Shown here piece by piece: positions 45,111 through 49,093 of a DNA stretch of 49,093 nucleotides. The DNA comes from Brevundimonas sp. Its GTDB lineage: Bacteria; Pseudomonadota; Alphaproteobacteria; Caulobacterales; Caulobacteraceae. The DNA lies in assembly GCF_024711105.1 (NCBI RefSeq), contig NZ_JANJTL010000123.1:1-49093 (forward strand), in the 5' to 3' direction. The notes beneath the pieces are model-generated. The model was not told the origin of the DNA. It did not search any database and saw only the letters and a program-made list of their open reading frames with translations. The translations under genes were made by a program, and so were the position numbers. Within the stretch, counting starts at the first letter, position 1. Every line of letters begins with the position of its first letter.

Positions 45111-47558
45111 GTGTCGCCGCTGCCTCCGCGCTTTCAGGACTGGTTCGCCGCCAAGGGTTGGGCGGCGAGGCGGCATCAGCTGGAGATGGTCGACAAGGGC
45201 CGCGAGGGCCGCGACGTCCTGCTGATCGCGCCGACCGGCGGCGGCAAGACGCTGGGCGGCTTCCTGCCGAGCCTGATTGAACTATCTGAGCGCGGGCCGC
45301 GGAACACCCCGCCAGGCCTGCACACCCTCTATATCTCGCCGCTGAAGGCCCTGGCGGTGGACGTCGAGCGGAACCTGCTCACGCCGGTGCGCGAGATGGG
45401 CCTGCCGGTGCGGATCGAGAGCCGCACCGGGGACACGCCGGTGTCGAAGCGCCAACGCCAGAAGGTCAGCCCCCCGGACATCCTGCTGACCACGCCCGAG
45501 CAGCTGGCCCTGTTCTGCGCCTGGGAGGGCGGGCGCGAGTGGTTCTCCGACCTGCGCTGCGTCATCGTCGACGAGGTTCACGCCATCTGGTCGAGCAAGC
45601 GTGGCGACCTGCTGAACCTCGGCCTGGCGCGGCTGAGCCAGTATGCGCCGATGTGTCGGCGGGTGGGCCTGTCGGCGACGGTGCAGGACCCGGACGCCAT
45701 CCGCCGCTGGCTGAGCCCGCATCCCGGCATGGCCGACCTGGTGCTCGGCGATCCCGGAGCGCCGCCCGTGGTCGAGGTGATGGGGGCGACGGCCAAGACC
45801 ATCCCGTGGAGCGGCTGGACCGCCCAGCACGCCATGGCCGACGTCTATGAGCGCATCAAGCAGAGCCGGCTGGCCCTGATCTTCGTCAACACGCGGTTCC
45901 AGGCCGAGATGGCCTTCCAGACCCTTTGGGAGATGAACGAGGACGATCTTCCGATCGCGCTGCACCACGGCTCGCTGGCTGCGGAACAGCGCCGCAAGGT
46001 CGAAGCGGCCATGGCGCGCGGCCAGCTGCGCGCGGTGGTCTGCACCTCGACGCTCGATCTCGGCATCGACTGGGGCGACGTGGACCTGGTCATCCAGCTG
46101 GCGGCGCCCAAGGGCTCGGCGCGGCTGATCCAGCGCATCGGGCGAGCCAACCACCGGCTGGACGAGCCGAGCCGCGCGCTGCTCGTGCCCGCCCACCGCT
46201 TCGAGGTGCTGGAGTGCGAGGCGGCCAAGGCGGCGGTGGCCGAGAACGACCTCGACGCCGATCCGGCGCGCGCGGGCACGCAGGACATTCTGGCGCAGCA
46301 CGTCATGGGCTGCGCCTGCGCTGAGCCCTTCCTGGCCGATGATCTGTATGCGGAGGTTCGGACGGCGGCGCCCTACGCCGACCTGCCGCGCGAGGACTTC
46401 GACCAGGTCGTCGAGTTCGTCTCGACCGGCGGCTATGCGCTGCGCACCTATGACCGGTTCAAGCGGATCGTGAAGGGCCGCGACGGGCGCTGGAAGGTGC
46501 GCAACGAACAGACGGCCCAGCGCCACCGGATGAACGTTGGGGCCATCGTCGAAATCCCGATGCTCAACATCCGGATCGGCACGGGCAAGCGCGGCGGGCG
46601 CAAGGTCGGCCAGATGGAGGAGAGCTACATCGAGCAGCTCACCGCCGGAGACACCTTCCTGTTTGCGGGCCAGGTCTGGCAGTTCCACACGGTCGAGGGG
46701 ATGGACGCCTGGGTGACGCCCGCGCCGCCGGGCTCCGAGCCCATGGTGCCGAGCTGGGGCGGGTCCAAGTTCGCGCTCTCGACCTACCTGGCCCGACGCG
46801 TGCGCCGCATGATCGCCGACGAGGCCGGCTGGGGCCGCCTGCCCGACGACGTGCAGGAGTGGCTGCACATCCAGAAGATCCGCTCGGTCATCCCGTCGCC
46901 GGACGAGATGCTGGTCGAGACCTTCCGGCGCGGCTCGCGGCACTATCTGGTCTGCTACCCCTTCGACGGGCGGATCAGCCACGGGACCCTGTGCCACCTC
47001 TTGGCGCGGCGGCTGGAGCGGGCGGGGAAGAACCCGCTGGGGTTCGTGGCCAACGACTATGCGCTCGCCATCTGGGCGATGAAGCCGCTAGGCGACCTCG
47101 ACCTCGATGAGCTGTTCCAAGAGGACATGCTCGGCGACGACCTGGAATCCTGGCTGGACGAGAGCGTGATGATGAAGCGCGGCTTCCGTCAGTGCGCGGT
47201 GCTGTCGGGCCTGATCGAGCGCCGCATGCCGGGCCACGAGAAGAGCGGGCGGCAGGTCACCTTCTCGACCGATCTCATCTATGACGTGCTGAGGCGGCAC
47301 CAGCCGGACCACCTGCTGCTGCGCTGCGCGCGGGCGGATGCGGCGTCTGGTCAGCTGGACGTGGCGCGGCTGGCCGGGCTTCTGGCGCGCATCCGGGGAC
47401 GGATCACCCATGCGCCGCTGGCCAAGGTGTCGCCCTTCGCCGTGCCGGTCATGCTGGAGATCGGCCGCGAGCCGGTCGCCGGCGGCGCCTGGGCCGACGC
47501 CGTCATGGAAGAAGCCGCCGAGGAACTGATCGCCGAGGCCATGGAGTTGACAACGTGA
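45111..47558 (+). CDS. Lhr-type ligase-associated DEXH-box DNA helicase (GTG start)
   Basis: LLIAPTGGGKTLGGFLPSLIEL, LYISPLKALAVDVERNL, VDEVHAIWSSKRGD, LDLGIDWGDVDLVIQLAAPKGSARLIQRIGRANHR. Confidence 0.93.
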   Translation: MSPLPPRFQDWFAAKGWAARRHQLEMVDKGREGRDVLLIAPTGGGKTLGGFLPSLIELSERGPRNTPPGLHTLYISPLKALAVDVERNLLTPVREMGLPVRIESRTGDTPVSKRQRQKVSPPDILLTTPEQLALFCAWEGGREWFSDLRCVIVDEVHAIWSSKRGDLLNLGLARLSQYAPMCRRVGLSATVQDPDAIRRWLSPHPGMADLVLGDPGAPPVVEVMGATAKTIPWSGWTAQHAMADVYERIKQSRLALIFVNTRFQAEMAFQTLWEMNEDDLPIALHHGSLAAEQRRKVEAAMARGQLRAVVCTSTLDLGIDWGDVDLVIQLAAPKGSARLIQRIGRANHRLDEPSRALLVPAHRFEVLECEAAKAAVAENDLDADPARAGTQDILAQHVMGCACAEPFLADDLYAEVRTAAPYADLPREDFDQVVEFVSTGGYALRTYDRFKRIVKGRDGRWKVRNEQTAQRHRMNVGAIVEIPMLNIRIGTGKRGGRKVGQMEESYIEQLTAGDTFLFAGQVWQFHTVEGMDAWVTPAPPGSEPMVPSWGGSKFALSTYLARRVRRMIADEAGWGRLPDDVQEWLHIQKIRSVIPSPDEMLVETFRRGSRHYLVCYPFDGRISHGTLCHLLARRLERAGKNPLGFVANDYALAIWAMKPLGDLDLDELFQEDMLGDDLESWLDESVMMKRGFRQCAVLSGLIERRMPGHEKSGRQVTFSTDLIYDVLRRHQPDHLLLRCARADAASGQLDVARLAGLLARIRGRITHAPLAKVSPFAVPVMLEIGREPVAGGAWADAVMEEAAEELIAEAMELTT

Positions 47559-48292
47559 GCGCCGAACCGATCCAGCCCGAGCCGGGACCCGCGATGCGGC
47601 GCTCGCCCTGTGGCGGCTGCGTGGTCGAGGTCAATGGCGCGGCGGTGACCGCCCGCGCCTCGGGCGCCGTGTGGATCGCGGCCCATGGCGTGCTCGCCGC
47701 CGGCGACCTGCCCTTCGAGAAGGGCTCGGCCTATGGCGTGCGCGGCCAGCTGCTGCCGCCTTACGACACCCTGGCGACGCTAGAGCGACTCGAGACCGAG
47801 GTGGCGGCGACGGGCGCCCGCACCGTGATCCTGATGGGCGACAGCTTCCACGACGCGGGCGGCGAGAGCCGCCTGTCGGCCGAGGTCGTCGCGCGCATCG
47901 AGGCGCTGGCCGCCGGTCGGACGCTGGTCTGGATCGCGGGCAACCACGACGAGGACGCGCCGGTGTCCCTGCCCGGCGAGGCGGCGGCCGAGGTGCGGCT
48001 GGGCCGGCTGATCCTCACGCATGAACCGGCCGAGGACCGCGCGCCGGGCGAGATCTCGGGGCACCTGCATCCGGTCGCGACGGTCGCCCGCTATGGCCAG
48101 CGGGTGCGGCGGCGCTGCTTCCTGACGGACGGCGAGCGGATGATCCTGCCGGCCTTCGGGGCCTATGCGGGCGGGCTGAACGCCGTGGACCGCGCGTTCG
48201 CGGGCCTGTTCGGCCGGCCGCCGACGGCGCTGCTGCTCGGCGAGGGACGGGTCCACGCGGTCAGTTGGGCGCGGCTCAGCCCGGGCCGCTAG
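47555..48292 (+). CDS. pdeM: Ligase-associated DNA damage response endonuclease PdeM
   Basis: HGVLAAGDLPFEKGSAYGVRGQLLPPYDTLATLERL, VILMGDSFHD, WIAGNHDED, ISGHLHPV. Confidence 0.92.
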   Translation: MSAEPIQPEPGPAMRRSPCGGCVVEVNGAAVTARASGAVWIAAHGVLAAGDLPFEKGSAYGVRGQLLPPYDTLATLERLETEVAATGARTVILMGDSFHDAGGESRLSAEVVARIEALAAGRTLVWIAGNHDEDAPVSLPGEAAAEVRLGRLILTHEPAEDRAPGEISGHLHPVATVARYGQRVRRRCFLTDGERMILPAFGAYAGGLNAVDRAFAGLFGRPPTALLLGEGRVHAVSWARLSPGR

Positions 48293-49093
48293 TTCCGGCG
48301 GAAATAGGTCGAGGCGGCCCAGCCGGTGACCAGCGCCACCATCACCGACAACAGGCCGTAGAGCCACGGCTGCTGGTGGGCGAAGTCGTGGACGAAGCGC
48401 TCGACGCCGACCTTGCGCACCTCGATGGAGCCGCGCCGCACCGAGATGGCGCGGCCGTTCTGGAACAGCCAGACCTCGGTCTGATACTGGCCCGTGGGCG
48501 CCTCGGCGGGGAGGACGATCTCGGCGCGGAACAGGCCCTGGTCGACGAAGCGGACGCCCTGGGGATCGACCGCGTAGAGGCCATTAGCTTCCTTCAGGCG
48601 GATCACGGCGCGGCGCCAGTCGAGATAGTCCTCGCCCAGCCGGCTGATGACCACGTCGCGCACGCCGTAGAGATTGACCGTCCGCTGCTCCTCCGGCGCG
48701 TCGATGCGCAGGTGGTCGAGCCCGACGCCGAGCCGTCGCAAGACGCCGAAGCCCGCTATGTCCGACAGGGGCCGCGTGGAGGCGGTCATGTAGAAACCCG
48801 GCGCGCCCTCGAACAGCACGGGCCGGCTGTTCAGCCACAGGCCGGCGACGCGGGTCTTGCGGACCAGGCGGACCGGCTGCTCGGGGCCGCGCACCACGAC
48901 GACCACGTCGGCGGGGCTGTCGCCGGGATTGAAAACCGCTCCATAGAGCACGATCGAAGTCCCGGCGTAGCCGGCGTCCACCTCCACCTCGGTCTCGGTC
49001 AGGGCGGCGGAGACGGACGGGCCCGCGGGCGCGACAGCGGTCGGTCGTGCCGGCGCCTGCTCGACGATGGCCGGCGGTTCGGGAGGCGGCGGC
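48289..49093 (-). CDS. TIGR02186 family membrane protein, partial (open to the right window edge)
   Basis: VEVDAGYAGTSIVLYGAVFNPGDSPADVVVVVRGPE...; C-terminal TM; reading frame stays open upstream of 48987 to the window end. Confidence 0.8.
   Translation of the reverse strand, partial: PPPPEPPAIVEQAPARPTAVAPAGPSVSAALTETEVEVDAGYAGTSIVLYGAVFNPGDSPADVVVVVRGPEQPVRLVRKTRVAGLWLNSRPVLFEGAPGFYMTASTRPLSDIAGFGVLRRLGVGLDHLRIDAPEEQRTVNLYGVRDVVISRLGEDYLDWRRAVIRLKEANGLYAVDPQGVRFVDQGLFRAEIVLPAEAPTGQYQTEVWLFQNGRAISVRRGSIEVRKVGVERFVHDFAHQQPWLYGLLSVMVALVTGWAASTYFRRN

Noticed and set aside
45282-46997. 571-aa minus-strand ORF antisense to the Lhr-type helicase
   Set aside because: Helicase motifs are unambiguous on the plus strand.

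Overview
High-GC alphaproteobacterial chromosomal window. Gene content resembles Caulobacterales (Caulobacter/Brevundimonas/Phenylobacterium-like); the taxon is inferred. Most of the window is core and metabolic genes: tryptophan/kynurenine catabolism, ffh-rpsP-rimM, sdhB, ilvA, queG, uppP, two TonB-dependent receptors, and an Lhr-type helicase with PdeM. The most interesting part is about 4.0-14.7 kb. It holds a complete general stress response (GSR) core: nepR, ecfG/sigT and a PhyK-like HisKA_2 kinase, divergent from phyR. Reading both strands by eye, I find nine exact copies of the EcfG promoter signature GGAAC-N16/17-CGTT plus one near match, almost all just upstream of small envelope or stress genes. 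One of them drives no ORF. It drives a ~110-nt structured transcript with a C-rich loop and an intrinsic terminator, which I interpret as a GsrN-like stress sRNA. A compact DUF559 nuclease gene, enclosed by ~78-bp imperfect inverted repeats with strong palindromes, sits inside this island and looks like a mobile cassette. Other leads are a cobalamin riboswitch upstream of btuB, a MerR-HTH/citrate-synthase fusion that appears to lack both catalytic histidines, a class-III aminotransferase-like protein that appears to lack its PLP lysine, a single-base frameshift in an LprI-domain gene, a double-hairpin leader before ffh, and a Tat-exported protein with TDSDPTDP repeats. No tRNA, rRNA, CRISPR array, IS transposase or prophage was recognised.
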